A stretch of DNA of 64,000 nucleotides from Ramlibacter sp. (GTDB taxonomy: Bacteria; Pseudomonadota; Gammaproteobacteria; Burkholderiales; Burkholderiaceae_C), in the NCBI GenBank assembly GCA_030695945.1, contig JAUYOG010000064.1, positions 103,869 to 167,868 on the forward strand, written 5' to 3'. Shown here piece by piece: positions 8,573-19,587 of this stretch; the stretch's first letter is position 1, and every line of letters begins with the position of its first letter. The position numbers and the translations under genes were made by a program. The notes under the pieces are model-generated. The model was not told where the DNA came from. It made no database searches and worked only from the letters and a program-made list of their open reading frames with translations.

Positions 8573-10270
8573 ATGACCCACGAAGAAATACTGGCGCAGT
8601 ACGGACCGCGCGAAGCGATGGAATACGACGTCGTCGTCGTGGGCGGCGGACCGGCCGGCCTGTCGGCCGCCATCAAGCTCAAGCAGCTGGCGGCGGAACA
8701 CGGCAAGGAGATTTCGGTCGTCGTGCTCGAAAAGGGTTCGGAGCCCGGCGCGCACATCCTGGCCGGCACGGTGATGGACCCGCGTGCGCTGTACGAGCTG
8801 TTCCCGAACTGGAAGGAACTCGGCGCGCCGCTGAACCAGCCGGTGACGGACGACGCGATGGTGTTCCTCTCGGAAACGGGCGGCATGCGCACGCCCAACT
8901 TCCTGCTGCCGGAATGCTTCCAGAACCACGGCAACTATGTGATCAGCCTGGCCAACTTCACCCGCTGGCTGGCCCAGCAGGCCGAAGCCATCGGCGTCGA
9001 GATCTTCCCCGGCTTTCCGGCCGCCGAAGTGCTCTACAACGAGAACGGCTCGGTCAAGGGCGTGGCCACCGGCAATATGGGAGTCGGCAAGGATGGCGAG
9101 CCGACGGAGGCCTTCCAGCTGGGCATGGAGCTGCATGCCAAGTACACGCTTTTCGCCGAGGGTTCGCGCGGCCACCTGGGCCGCCAGCTGATCTCGCGGT
9201 TCAAGCTCGACGACGGCAAGGACCCGCAGGGCTATGCGCTGGGCATCAAGGAGCTGTGGGAGATCGACCCGAAGCGCCACCAGCCCGGCTTCGTGATGCA
9301 CACCGCGGGCTGGCCGCTGGACAACGACACTTATGGCGGCTCGTTCCTGTACCACATGGAAAACAACCAGGTGGCGCTGGGCTTCATCACCGGCCTGAAC
9401 TATTCCAACCCGTACCTGAGCCCGTTCGAGGAGTTCCAGCGGTGGAAGACGCACCCCAACATCCGCTGGTACCTCGAAGGCGACGAGAGCAAGGGCATCC
9501 AGCCCGGCAAGCGCGTGTCGTACGGCGCACGCGCCATCACGGCAGGCGGGTTGCTCAGCCTGCCCAAGACGGTGTTCCCGGGCGGTGCGCTGATCGGCTG
9601 CGATGCGGGCTTCCTGAACGCCTCGCGCATCAAGGGCAGCCATGCCGCGATCAAGACCGGCATGCTGGCCGCCCAGGCCGCGTACGAGGCTGTGACACAC
9701 GGCCGCCAGCACGACGAGCTGGAGGCCTACCCCGAGGCCTTCCAGCATTCGTGGCTGTACGAGGAGCTGAACAAGGCGCGCAACTTCAAGGCCTGGTTCA
9801 AGTGGGGGCTGCTGCCCGCCTCGTTCATGAACGGGCTGGAGCAGTTCCTGCTGCGCGGGCGCATGCCCTGGACGGTGCACCGCGACAAGCCGGACCACGC
9901 CTACCTGAAGCCCGCGTCGGAGTGCAAGCCGATCGTGTATCCCAAGCCCGACGGCAAGATCACCTTCGACCGGCTCTCCTCGGTGTTCGTCTCGAACACC
10001 AATCATTCCGAGGAGCAGCCGGCCCACCTCACGCTCAAGGACGCATCGGTCCCGGTGCAGGTGAACCTGGCGAAGTACGCCGGCCCTGAAAGCCGCTACT
10101 GCCCGGCAGGCGTTTACGAGTTCGTGAAGACCACGGACAACCAGGACAGGCTGCAGATCAACGCCTCGAACTGCGTGCATTGCAAGACCTGCGATATCAA
10201 GGACCCGACGCAGAACATCGTCTGGGTGACGCCGGAAGGCGGCGGCGGGCCGAACTACGGCAGCATGTGA
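8573..10270 (+). CDS. electron transfer flavoprotein-ubiquinone oxidoreductase
   Basis: A 565-residue ETF-QO that passes electrons from electron transfer flavoprotein to membrane ubiquinone during fatty-acid and amino-acid oxidation. The FAD-binding motif VVVGGGPAGLSAAIKL is at about 21-36. The ubiquinone/membrane face lies in the middle domain (GYALGIKELWEIDPKRHQPG, GGSFLYHMENNQVALGF). The C-terminal 4Fe-4S domain shows CPAGVYE and CVHCKTCDIKDPTQNIVWVTPEGGGGPNY. The length is normal. It is a monocistronic-looking gene between the divergent SDR operon and the TRAP operon. Confidence 0.96.
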   Translation: MTHEEILAQYGPREAMEYDVVVVGGGPAGLSAAIKLKQLAAEHGKEISVVVLEKGSEPGAHILAGTVMDPRALYELFPNWKELGAPLNQPVTDDAMVFLSETGGMRTPNFLLPECFQNHGNYVISLANFTRWLAQQAEAIGVEIFPGFPAAEVLYNENGSVKGVATGNMGVGKDGEPTEAFQLGMELHAKYTLFAEGSRGHLGRQLISRFKLDDGKDPQGYALGIKELWEIDPKRHQPGFVMHTAGWPLDNDTYGGSFLYHMENNQVALGFITGLNYSNPYLSPFEEFQRWKTHPNIRWYLEGDESKGIQPGKRVSYGARAITAGGLLSLPKTVFPGGALIGCDAGFLNASRIKGSHAAIKTGMLAAQAAYEAVTHGRQHDELEAYPEAFQHSWLYEELNKARNFKAWFKWGLLPASFMNGLEQFLLRGRMPWTVHRDKPDHAYLKPASECKPIVYPKPDGKITFDRLSSVFVSNTNHSEEQPAHLTLKDASVPVQVNLAKYAGPESRYCPAGVYEFVKTTDNQDRLQINASNCVHCKTCDIKDPTQNIVWVTPEGGGGPNYGSM

Positions 10271-10340
10271 GGGATGTGATGCCGGAGCGGGGTCCGGCGC
10301 GCCGGCCCCCGGGGGGCGACCGCGTGTTTCCCCTACCTCC

Positions 10341-10359
10341 AAAGTTGTATGACAACTTT
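10341..10359. promoter_or_regulatory. perfect palindrome, GntR-type operator upstream of TRAP genes
   Basis: The sequence AAAGTTGTATGACAACTTT has perfect 8-bp arms around ATG. The inner part resembles operators of FadR/FCD-type GntR regulators. It lies 53 bp upstream of the dctP-like start and overlaps TTGAAA, a possible -35 element at 10359-10364. No GntR gene is present in the window, so a distant regulator is implied. Function inferred. Confidence 0.55.
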
Positions 10360-10412
10360 TGAAAATCTGGCAGAATCCCGGAGGTCGCAATTTTTCTAAA
10401 CGGAGACTGACA

Positions 10413-11384
10413 GTGAAACTCTCGCAATTGGCCCTGGGCGCAGCCCTCGCATTCGGTTTCGTGGCGGGCGCCGCCGCGCAGACGGTCATGAAGATCAACA
10501 TCTCCACGGCCCAGACTTCCCACCAGGGCGTCGGCATCGACGTCTTCGCCCGCGAGGTCGAAAAGCGCACGAACGGCCGCTACAAGATCCAGACCTTCTA
10601 CAACGCCTCGCTCGGCAGCGAGCGCGAGTCGATCGAAGCCGTGCAGCTGGGCACGCAGGAGCTGACGCTCACCTCCACCGGCCCGGTGCCCAACTTCGTC
10701 CCGGAGACGAAGATCCTGGACGTGCCCTTCCTGTTCCGCGACAAGGCCCACGCCCGCGCCGTCCTGGACGGCCCGATCGGCGCCGAGCTGCTGACGAAAT
10801 TCGACGCCAAGGGATTCAAGGCCCTGGCCTGGGCCGAGAATGGCTTTCGCCACATGACCAACAGCAAGCGCTCGGTGAACACGCCGGACGACCTGAAAGG
10901 CCTGAAGATGCGGACGATGGAGAACCCCGTTCACGTCGCCGCCTACAAGGGCTTCGGGATCGTCACCACGCCGATGGCCTTCGCGGAAGTCTTCACGGCG
11001 CTGCAGCAAGGCACCGTGGACGGCCAGGAGAACCCGCTGTCCGTGATCATCGCGTCCAAGTTCGACCAGGTGCAAAAGCACCTGTCCCTCACGGGCCACG
11101 TGTACTCGCCCTGCCTGTTCCTCATGAACAAGGCCGCGTTCGACAAGCTCAGCCCCGCCGACAAGCAGGCTTTCCTGGAAGCCGCCAAGGAGGGCACCAA
11201 GGCCAACCGCGCCAAGGTGGACGAGGATGACGCCAAGGGCGTGGCCGACCTGCGCGCCAAGGGCATGACGGTGGTCGAAACCGTGGACAAGTCCAAGTTC
11301 GTGGCCGCCCTCGCCCCGGTGAACGCCGAGTTCGAAAAGCAGTTCGGCAAGGCCAACCTGGACAAGATCCGCAACTACAAGTAA
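10413..11384 (+). CDS. dctP: TRAP transporter substrate-binding protein, DctP family
   Basis: A periplasmic solute-binding protein of 323 residues, including a Sec signal peptide (LSQLALGAALAFGFVAGAAAQ). I chose the GTG at 10413 because CGGAGA lies 7 bases before it; a longer frame from upstream crosses the operator. The mature protein has family landmarks: SLGSERESIEAVQLG, the conserved Arg region GFRHMTNSKRSVNTPDDLKGLKMRTMENPVH with the carboxylate-binding Arg, and FAEVFTALQQGTVDGQENP. A C4-dicarboxylate or other organic acid is the likely ligand. The genes for the two membrane subunits follow. Confidence 0.93.
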   Translation: MKLSQLALGAALAFGFVAGAAAQTVMKINISTAQTSHQGVGIDVFAREVEKRTNGRYKIQTFYNASLGSERESIEAVQLGTQELTLTSTGPVPNFVPETKILDVPFLFRDKAHARAVLDGPIGAELLTKFDAKGFKALAWAENGFRHMTNSKRSVNTPDDLKGLKMRTMENPVHVAAYKGFGIVTTPMAFAEVFTALQQGTVDGQENPLSVIIASKFDQVQKHLSLTGHVYSPCLFLMNKAAFDKLSPADKQAFLEAAKEGTKANRAKVDEDDAKGVADLRAKGMTVVETVDKSKFVAALAPVNAEFEKQFGKANLDKIRNYK

Positions 11385-11409
11385 TCGCCCCCGTTCCGGA
11401 CGGCACCAG

Positions 11410-11445
11410 ACGCCCGCAAGTCAAACGACTTCCGGGCGTTTTTTT
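11410..11445 (+). terminator. hairpin with T-run between dctP and dctQ
   Basis: A stem of ACGCCCG-c-AAGTC and GACTT-cc-GGGCGT is followed by a run of seven T. It looks like a rho-independent terminator placed inside the operon. It would lower expression of the membrane subunits relative to the binding protein. Confidence 0.75.
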
Positions 11446-11477
11446 GGGTTCATGATGTCACTGCCGCGCGCCCGCCA

Positions 11478-11972
11478 ATGAAACAAGCCTTCCTCAAGTT
11501 CGAACGCTGGACCAGCCTGTTCTCGATGGCTGCCGCGTGCGCCATGATGGTCGTCGCGGCCAGCCTGGCGGTGTTCCAGATCGTCACCCGCTTCGTGCTG
11601 GAGCAGCCGGCCGAATGGTCGGAAATCCTCATCCGCTTCGCCCTGATCTGGATGGTCTTCCTGGGCATCCCCACGGCGTTCCGCCAGGGCGCGATGGTCA
11701 GTGTGGACGTGCTCTACCGCTGGAGCCCGCCCAGGATCAAGCGGGTATTGGACTGGGTCGTCTGCCTGGCGGCGTTGACCCTGATCGCCATCATCATCTG
11801 GTGGGGCTGGGACTACACCCAGCGGGGCAGCGTGCAATCGATGGCGGGGCTGGAGAGCATCTCCATGTTCTGGGCCTACCTGGCGATGCCCGTGGGCGGC
11901 ATCTTCTGCGTGATCGGGATCATCGGCAACCTGCTGGACCCGATGCGCCATGAACTGGAGACCGCGCAATGA
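11478..11972 (+). CDS. dctQ: TRAP transporter small permease, DctQ family
   Basis: A 164-residue inner-membrane protein with four predicted transmembrane segments (about 15-35, 48-68, 90-112, 128-150). It has the DctQ signatures VFQIVTRFVLEQPAEWSEILIRFALIWMVFLGIPTAFRQGAMVSVDVLY. It forms the integral membrane complex with the DctM subunit. Its stop codon overlaps the start of dctM by 4 bases. A strong hairpin separates it from dctP. Confidence 0.92.
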   Translation: MKQAFLKFERWTSLFSMAAACAMMVVAASLAVFQIVTRFVLEQPAEWSEILIRFALIWMVFLGIPTAFRQGAMVSVDVLYRWSPPRIKRVLDWVVCLAALTLIAIIIWWGWDYTQRGSVQSMAGLESISMFWAYLAMPVGGIFCVIGIIGNLLDPMRHELETAQ

Positions 11973-13246
11973 GCACCATCATGCTGGGCACGATGGTGCT
12001 GTGTTTCGCGCTGACCATTTCGGTGGCGGTGTCCATCGGGCTGGCGGCGATCCTGGGCATCCAGGCGTCGAACGCGCACATGTTGATCTCCGTCAAGGAG
12101 ATGTTCAACTCCATCAACAAGTTTCCGCTGGCCGCCATCCCGTTCTTCATCCTGGCCGGCAACCTGATGGAAACCGGCGGCATCTCGCGCCGGCTCGTCG
12201 AATTCGCCAAGAGCATCGTGGGCGGCGTCCAGGGCGGCCTGCCCATGACCTGCGTGCTCACCTGCATGATCTTCGCGGCGGTGTCGGGCTCGTCCGTGGC
12301 GACGACGTTCGCGATCGGCGCGATCCTGATCCCCGCGCTGATCAAGCACGGCTATCCCACCGAATACGCCGCGGCGCTGCAGGCCACGAGCGCCGAACTC
12401 GGCGTGATCATCCCGCCCTCGATCCCCATGATCCTGTACGGCGTGAGCGCCGAAGTGTCGATCGGCGAGCTGTTCATCGCCGGCGTCGGTCCCGGCATCC
12501 TGATCGGTGTCGCGCTGATGGCCTTCGTCCACATCTACTGCCGCATCAAGGGCTGGGGCAAGGCCGACGGCGACGGGCGCCTGCCCTTCGGCAAGGCCAC
12601 GCTGCAGGCCGGCTGGGCGCTGCTGATGCCGGTGATCATCCTCGGCGGCATCTACGGCGGCATCTTCACGCCCACCGAGGCTTCCGCGGTGGCGGTGCTG
12701 TACGCGCTGATCATCGGCGTGGTGATCTACCGCGAGATCCAGGTACCGGACCTGTGGAACATCCTGCGCAAGTCGGTGATCTCGTCGGCGGTGATCATGT
12801 TCATCATCGCCAACGCCGGGCTGTTCGCCTTCCTGCTGACCCGCGCCGGCGTGCCCGATGCCATCGGCCGCTGGCTGGAAGCGGTGTTGCAAAGCCCTGC
12901 CCTCTTCCTGCTGGGCGTGAACGCCGCGCTGTTCGTCATCGGCATGTTCATCGAGACCAGCGCCGCGATCATCGTGCTCGCGCCCATCCTGGCTCCGGTC
13001 GCAATGCACTTCGGCATCGACCCGGTGCACTTCGGGATGATCATGGTGGTGAACCTGGCGCTCGGCATGATCACGCCGCCGTTCGGCGTGAACCTGTTCG
13101 CGGCCTGCACCGTGGCGCGCATTTCGCTGGACCGCATCATCCCGCGGCTGCTGCCCTTCGTGGCCGTGGTGCTGGCCTGCCTGATGGTCATCACCTACAT
13201 GCCCTGGATCTCGCTCACGCTGCGCGACCTCGTGTACGCGAAATGA
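11969..13246 (+). CDS. dctM: TRAP transporter large permease, DctM family
   Basis: A 425-residue sodium-coupled permease with about twelve hydrophobic segments, normal for DctM. Landmarks are PFFILAGNLMETGGISRRLVEFA, SGSSVATTFAIGAILIPALIKHGYPTEYAAALQATSAELGVIIPPSIPMILYG, and near the C-terminus MVVNLALGMITPPFGVNLFAACTVARISL. It imports the ligand delivered by the DctP-like protein. Translational coupling to dctQ is indicated by the ATGA overlap. The ligand is not known. Confidence 0.94.
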   Translation: MSTIMLGTMVLCFALTISVAVSIGLAAILGIQASNAHMLISVKEMFNSINKFPLAAIPFFILAGNLMETGGISRRLVEFAKSIVGGVQGGLPMTCVLTCMIFAAVSGSSVATTFAIGAILIPALIKHGYPTEYAAALQATSAELGVIIPPSIPMILYGVSAEVSIGELFIAGVGPGILIGVALMAFVHIYCRIKGWGKADGDGRLPFGKATLQAGWALLMPVIILGGIYGGIFTPTEASAVAVLYALIIGVVIYREIQVPDLWNILRKSVISSAVIMFIIANAGLFAFLLTRAGVPDAIGRWLEAVLQSPALFLLGVNAALFVIGMFIETSAAIIVLAPILAPVAMHFGIDPVHFGMIMVVNLALGMITPPFGVNLFAACTVARISLDRIIPRLLPFVAVVLACLMVITYMPWISLTLRDLVYAK

Positions 13247-13271
13247 TCCGGCGCTGACGTTACAATCGTCC

Positions 13272-13476
13272 GGGTCAGGAGAGAGTTCCCCCCGGGAGCC
13301 GCCGAAGGCGCAGGCGCTTTAGCCGAACGCTCAGGCACCAAGGACTGACACAGCGTCCCGATCGTGGGGCGCTTCCTTGCTGGAGAGAGGCTGCCGCCCG
13401 GATGGGCAGGCCGCCCACCGAAGGAGCAAGCCCGGGTAACGGGTGAATCTCTCAGGTAAAGCGGACAGCAGGGGCC
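13272..13476 (+). ncRNA. tandem glycine riboswitch (two aptamers)
   Basis: Two glycine-aptamer-like units lie end to end before gcvT. Unit 1 (about 13272-13348) has GGAGAGAG, GCCGAAGGCGCAGGC and CTCAGGCACCAAGGACTGA. Unit 2 (about 13376-13476) has GGAGAGAGGC, ACCGAAGGAGCAAGC and CTCTCAGGTAAAGCGGACAGC. The GCCGAAGG/CTCAGG pairs are the conserved glycine-pocket elements. In this class glycine binding normally turns on glycine cleavage genes. The downstream expression platform has two hairpins (separate entry). Confidence 0.93.
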
Positions 13477-13478
13477 GC

Positions 13479-13519
13479 CCATGGTGTGTACCATGGTTCC
13501 CGGCCCGCCGCGGCGGGCC
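13479..13519 (+). promoter_or_regulatory. expression-platform hairpins of the glycine riboswitch
   Basis: CCATGGT (13479-13485) and ACCATGG (13490-13496) can pair around GTGT. The GC-rich palindrome GGCCCGCCGCGGCGGGCC (13502-13519) can form a second hairpin and is followed by TTGATT. It has no long T-run, so control may act through access to the GGAGAG ribosome-binding site at about 13533-13540 rather than by classical termination. The mechanism is inference. Confidence 0.5.
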
Positions 13520-13544
13520 TTGATTGCCGCCCCTGGAGAGCCTT

Positions 13545-14756
13545 TTGTCCGCCACGCAAGACCCACAACTTCTCCACACGCCGCTGCATGGGCTGCACCT
13601 GGAACTGGGCGCCCGCATGGTGCCCTTCGCCGGGTACTCGATGCCGGTGCAGTACCCCGCCGGCCTGATGGCCGAGCATCACCAGACGCGCGAATCCGCG
13701 GGCCTCTTCGACGTCTCCCACATGGGACAGTTGCGCCTCGTCGGCCCCGATGCCGCCGCCGCCTTCGAAACGCTCATGCCGGTGGACGTGATCGACCTGC
13801 CGGTGGGCAAGCAACGCTACGGGCTGCTGCTGACCGACGAGGGCACGATCATCGACGACCTGATGTTCGTGAATTGCGGCGAGGACATGAGCTTCGCCGG
13901 GCCGCCCCAAGAAGCGAAGGCCCCCTCGGGGGGCAGCGAGCCTTCAAGCGAGCGTGGGGGCACTATCTTCGTGATCGTGAACGGCGCCTGCAAGCTGGGC
14001 GACATCGCCCACATCCAGGGGCGCATCGGCTCGCGCTGCCAGGTGATCCCCATGCCCGAACGCGGCCTGCTCGCGCTGCAGGGGCCCAAGGCCGTGCAAG
14101 CCCTGGTGCGGCTCGTGCCCGGCGTGGACAAGCTGGTGTTCATGACCGGCGGGCGCTTCCCCTGGAACGGCGGCGAGCTGTTCATCACTCGCAGCGGCTA
14201 CACCGGCGAGGACGGCTTCGAGATTTCCGTGCATGAATCGCAGGCCGACGCCCTCGCCCGCGCGCTGTTGGCGCAGCCGGAGGTCAAGCCCATCGGACTG
14301 GGTGCGCGCAACTCGCTGCGGCTCGAAGCAGGCCTGTGCCTCTACGGCAACGACATCGACACGACCACCACGCCGGTGGAAGCGGCGCTGAACTGGGCGA
14401 TCCAGAAGGTACGCCGCACCGGCGGCGCGCGCGCCGGCGGCTTCCCCGGCGCCGCGAAGGTGCTGGGCCAGCTCGATGGCACCGTGCCGCTGGAGCGAAA
14501 GCGGGTCGGCCTGGCCGCGCTGGAGCGCGTGCCGGTGCGAGAGCACACCGAGCTGCAGGACACCAACGGGGCGCGCATCGGCGAAGTCACCAGCGGCCTC
14601 CTGGGCCCGACGATCAACCGGCCGGTGGCGATGGGCTACGTCAACCCGCTGCTGGCCACGATCGGCACCCGCGTCCACGCCCTGGTGCGCGGCAAGCCGG
14701 TGGCGATGGAAGTTTCGGCGATGCCGTTCGTGCCGAACCGCTACTGGCGCGGTTAA
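13545..14756 (+). CDS. gcvT: glycine cleavage system T protein (aminomethyltransferase) with repeat-derived insert
   Basis: GcvT transfers the methylene group from the lipoylated H protein to tetrahydrofolate and releases ammonia. I place the start at the TTG at 13545, preceded by GGAGAG; an in-frame TTG at 13524 has no such site. Motifs are [13 protein letters not shown] (about 25-37), FDVSHMGQ (55-62), [12 protein letters not shown] and [19 protein letters not shown]. The protein has 403 residues, about 25-30 more than usual. The extra part is residues 115-140 (13887-13964), starting [13 protein letters not shown], and is encoded by an intergenic-type palindromic repeat read in frame. It lies between [11 protein letters not shown] and [10 protein letters not shown], which are normally nearly adjacent. 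Gene order T-H-P follows. Confidence 0.95.
   Translation: MSATQDPQLLHTPLHGLHLELGARMVPFAGYSMPVQYPAGLMAEHHQTRESAGLFDVSHMGQLRLVGPDAAAAFETLMPVDVIDLPVGKQRYGLLLTDEGTIIDDLMFVNCGEDMSFAGPPQEAKAPSGGSEPSSERGGTIFVIVNGACKLGDIAHIQGRIGSRCQVIPMPERGLLALQGPKAVQALVRLVPGVDKLVFMTGGRFPWNGGELFITRSGYTGEDGFEISVHESQADALARALLAQPEVKPIGLGARNSLRLEAGLCLYGNDIDTTTTPVEAALNWAIQKVRRTGGARAGGFPGAAKVLGQLDGTVPLERKRVGLAALERVPVREHTELQDTNGARIGEVTSGLLGPTINRPVAMGYVNPLLATIGTRVHALVRGKPVAMEVSAMPFVPNRYWRG
13896..13961 (+). repeat. palindromic GC repeat inside gcvT (copy 1)
   Basis: About 66 bases beginning GCCGGGCCGCCCCAAG, with centre GCCCCCTCGGGGGGC and ending AGCGTGGGGGC. The reverse complement of the same pattern is at 21136-21208 in a true intergenic region. 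Here it is translated in frame within gcvT without a stop codon. Confidence 0.8.
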
Positions 14757-14789
14757 ATTGGAATCTGACCCCACTTTAGGAGAGAAGCG

Positions 14790-15164
14790 ATGACCGTCAA
14801 ATACACCGAAGAGCACGAGTGGATCCAGCTCGAAGACCACGAAGCCGCCGTCGTCGGCATCACCCTGCATGCGCAGGACGCGCTGGGCGACGTGGTGTTC
14901 GTCGAGCTGCCGGAAGTCGGGCGGGTCTACAAGAAGGGCGAGGTGTCGGGCGTGGTCGAGTCGGTCAAGGCCGCCGCCGACGTCTACATGCCGATCGCCG
15001 GCGAAGTGACGGAAGTCAACGAAGAGCTGCGCGCCGACCCGGCGCTGGCCAACCGCGACCCGATGGGCAACGGCTGGTTCTTCAAGATCCTGATCAAGGA
15101 CATGGCCGAGTTCGACGAACTGATGGACGAGCCGGCCTACGCGAAGTTCACGAAAAGCCACTGA
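14790..15164 (+). CDS. gcvH: glycine cleavage system H protein
   Basis: A 124-residue lipoyl carrier that shuttles the aminomethyl group between P, T and L proteins. The lipoylation site is Lys60 in VVESVKAAADVYMP. The rest is typical: YTEEHEWIQLE at the start, GITLHAQDALGDVVFVELPEVG, and NRDPMGNGWFFKI. The start ATG is preceded by AGGAGAGA. It lies 33 bases after gcvT and 102 bases before gcvP, with a double-hairpin repeat in the second gap. Confidence 0.97.
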   Translation: MTVKYTEEHEWIQLEDHEAAVVGITLHAQDALGDVVFVELPEVGRVYKKGEVSGVVESVKAAADVYMPIAGEVTEVNEELRADPALANRDPMGNGWFFKILIKDMAEFDELMDEPAYAKFTKSH

Positions 15165-15176
15165 CCTGCCTCCCGA

Positions 15177-15243
15177 TGTCATCCCGGACCTGATCCGGGA
15201 TCCACGGCAGCCGATGGATTGCGGATCGAGTCCGCAATGACAG
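15177..15243. repeat. double-hairpin intergenic repeat, copy A
   Basis: Two adjacent stem-loops, ATCCCGGA-cctga-TCCGGGAT and ATTGCGGA-tcgag-TCCGCAAT, are bounded by TGTCAT and ATGACAG. Related copies are at 18162-18239 and 39262-39335. The element lies inside the gcvH-gcvP gap and may affect mRNA stability or read-through there. Confidence 0.75.
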
Positions 15244-15266
15244 TCCCTGATTTGACGGAGTTCTCC

Positions 15267-18158
<2,892 letters not shown>

Positions 18159-18161
18159 GTC

Positions 18162-18239
18162 TTGTCATTGCGGGCTTGACCCGCAATCCATGGTGGTGTG
18201 CCGGCCAACATGGATGCCGGATCAAGTCCGGCGTGACGG
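18162..18239. repeat. double-hairpin intergenic repeat, copy B
   Basis: Stem-loop 1 is ATTGCGGG-cttga-CCCGCAAT and stem-loop 2 is TGCCGGA-tcaag-TCCGGCG, bounded by TTGTC and GTGACG. It begins four bases after the gcvP stop and fills nearly all of the gap to the next gene. It is nearly identical in its first hairpin to copy C at 39262. Confidence 0.78.
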
Positions 18240-18245
18240 GCCCTG

Positions 18246-18995
18246 ATGGAACTAACCTTCATCGTCGTCGTCGGGGCGGTCCTGGCCGGGTTCGTGCAGG
18301 GCCTCTCCGGCTTCGGCTTCGGCCTCACGGCGATGTCCCTCTGGGCGTGGACCCTGGAGCCGCAACTGGCCGCCGCGCTGGCGGTGTTCGGCGGCCTGAC
18401 GGGCCAGGTCATCGCGGCCGTCTCGGTGAGGCGCGGCTTCAACCTGCCTCGCCTGCTGCCCTTCGTGCTGGGCGGGCTCTGCGGGCTGCCGCTGGGCATC
18501 TATATCCTGCCGCGCCTGGACATCCCTTTGTTCAAGGGCCTGCTGGGCCTGCTGCTCGTGGTGATGTGCCCATTGATGTTCTTCGCCGCGAAGCTGCCGC
18601 GCATCACGCACGGGGGGCGCGCCGCGGACGCGGTGGCCGGCGCCGCGGGCGGGATGATGGGCGGGCTCGGCGGGTTCACCGGCGTGATCCCCACCCTTTG
18701 GTGCACGGTGCGCGGCTTCGAGAAGGACGTGCAGCGCGCCGTGATCCAGAACTTCAACCTGGCGATGCTCACCGTGACCTTCACCACCTACGTGGCCACG
18801 GGCATCGCGACGCGCGAGATGGTGCCGCTGTTCGCCATCGTCGCGCCGGCCATGCTGATCCCCTCGCTCCTGGGAGCACGGCTGTACCTCGGGATCGGGG
18901 AAACCGCTTTCCGCAAGGTGGTCCTGGGCCTGCTGACCGCATCCGGGCTAGCCATGCTGGTCGCCGCGGTGCCGGTGCTCATCCACAGGTGGTGA
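18246..18995 (+). CDS. TauE/SafE (TSUP) family sulfite-exporter-like permease
   Basis: A 249-residue inner-membrane protein with about eight hydrophobic segments. The opening FIVVVGAVLAGFVQGLSGFGFGLTAMSLWAW and the mid-protein repeat GAAGGMMGGLGGFTGVIPTLWC are the paired glycine-rich TSUP motifs. Family members move sulfite, sulfonates or other small organosulfur or organic anions. No clear ribosome-binding site precedes the ATG, because the repeat element ends just 6 bases before it; expression may depend on read-through from gcvP. Substrate unknown. Confidence 0.88.
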   Translation: MELTFIVVVGAVLAGFVQGLSGFGFGLTAMSLWAWTLEPQLAAALAVFGGLTGQVIAAVSVRRGFNLPRLLPFVLGGLCGLPLGIYILPRLDIPLFKGLLGLLLVVMCPLMFFAAKLPRITHGGRAADAVAGAAGGMMGGLGGFTGVIPTLWCTVRGFEKDVQRAVIQNFNLAMLTVTFTTYVATGIATREMVPLFAIVAPAMLIPSLLGARLYLGIGETAFRKVVLGLLTASGLAMLVAAVPVLIHRW

Positions 18996-19104
18996 GGCGC
19001 CCGCGCGGCCGACCCCTTGAAAAACCGGGACAGCGCCGCTAATTCGAAGATCGCGGGCGGCGATGCCGCTTCGCACCCAACCCTGAATGCAAAGGAGACC
19101 TGTG

Positions 19105-19554
19105 ATGATGAATGCATCCTTCAGGCCCGCGGCGGATGTCCTTTCGGAACTCAACCGCCTGCAGGGTGTGCTTGACCAGATGTTCCGGCCGTCCGAACGG
19201 TCGAGCATCCGCGCGCTGGCGGGCGCGGCCTTTCCCGTCATCAATGTCGGCACCACGCCGGACACCATCGAGGTCATGGCGCTCGCGCCGGGGCTCGATC
19301 CCGCCGCGATCCAGTTGAGCGTCGATCGTGGCCTGCTGGTGATCGCCGGCGAGCGCAAGAGCCAGCTGCCCGAGGCGGGCGACAGCATCAGCGTGTACGC
19401 CCAGGAGCGCTTCGCCGGCAATTTCCGCCGGGTCGTGAGCCTGCCGGATGACGCAGACCCGGGCCAGGTGAACGCCAGCTACCGCGACGGCATCCTGCGG
19501 GTGACCGTGGCCAAGCGCGAGTCGTCCAAGCCGCGGCGCATCGAAGTCAGTTGA
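19105..19554 (+). CDS. Hsp20/alpha-crystallin family small heat-shock protein
   Basis: A 149-residue ATP-independent holdase chaperone. AAGGAG at 19092-19097 sets the start at one of the tandem ATGs (19105 or 19108). The alpha-crystallin domain spans about 45-135: PVINVGTTPDTIEVMALAPGLDPAAIQLSVDRGLLVIAGER, then FAGNFRRVVSLPDDADPGQVNASYRDGILRVTVAKRES. The N-terminal segment (LSELNRLQGVLDQMF) is the expected oligomerisation arm. A second hsp20 gene follows 33 bases later, so the two are probably an operon. Confidence 0.93.
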   Translation: MMNASFRPAADVLSELNRLQGVLDQMFRPSERSSIRALAGAAFPVINVGTTPDTIEVMALAPGLDPAAIQLSVDRGLLVIAGERKSQLPEAGDSISVYAQERFAGNFRRVVSLPDDADPGQVNASYRDGILRVTVAKRESSKPRRIEVS

Positions 19555-19587
19555 CGCCTGCATGTTCCAAGGAAAGGAGAGACTGCC

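Noticed and set aside
8447..10570. Minus-strand open frame of 707 codons opposite ETF-QO
   Set aside because: Antisense to a complete ETF-QO with all motifs; shadow frame.
13195..13618. Frames over the glycine riboswitch (123 and 95 codons, minus strand)
   Set aside because: The conserved aptamer elements explain this DNA better than a protein does.
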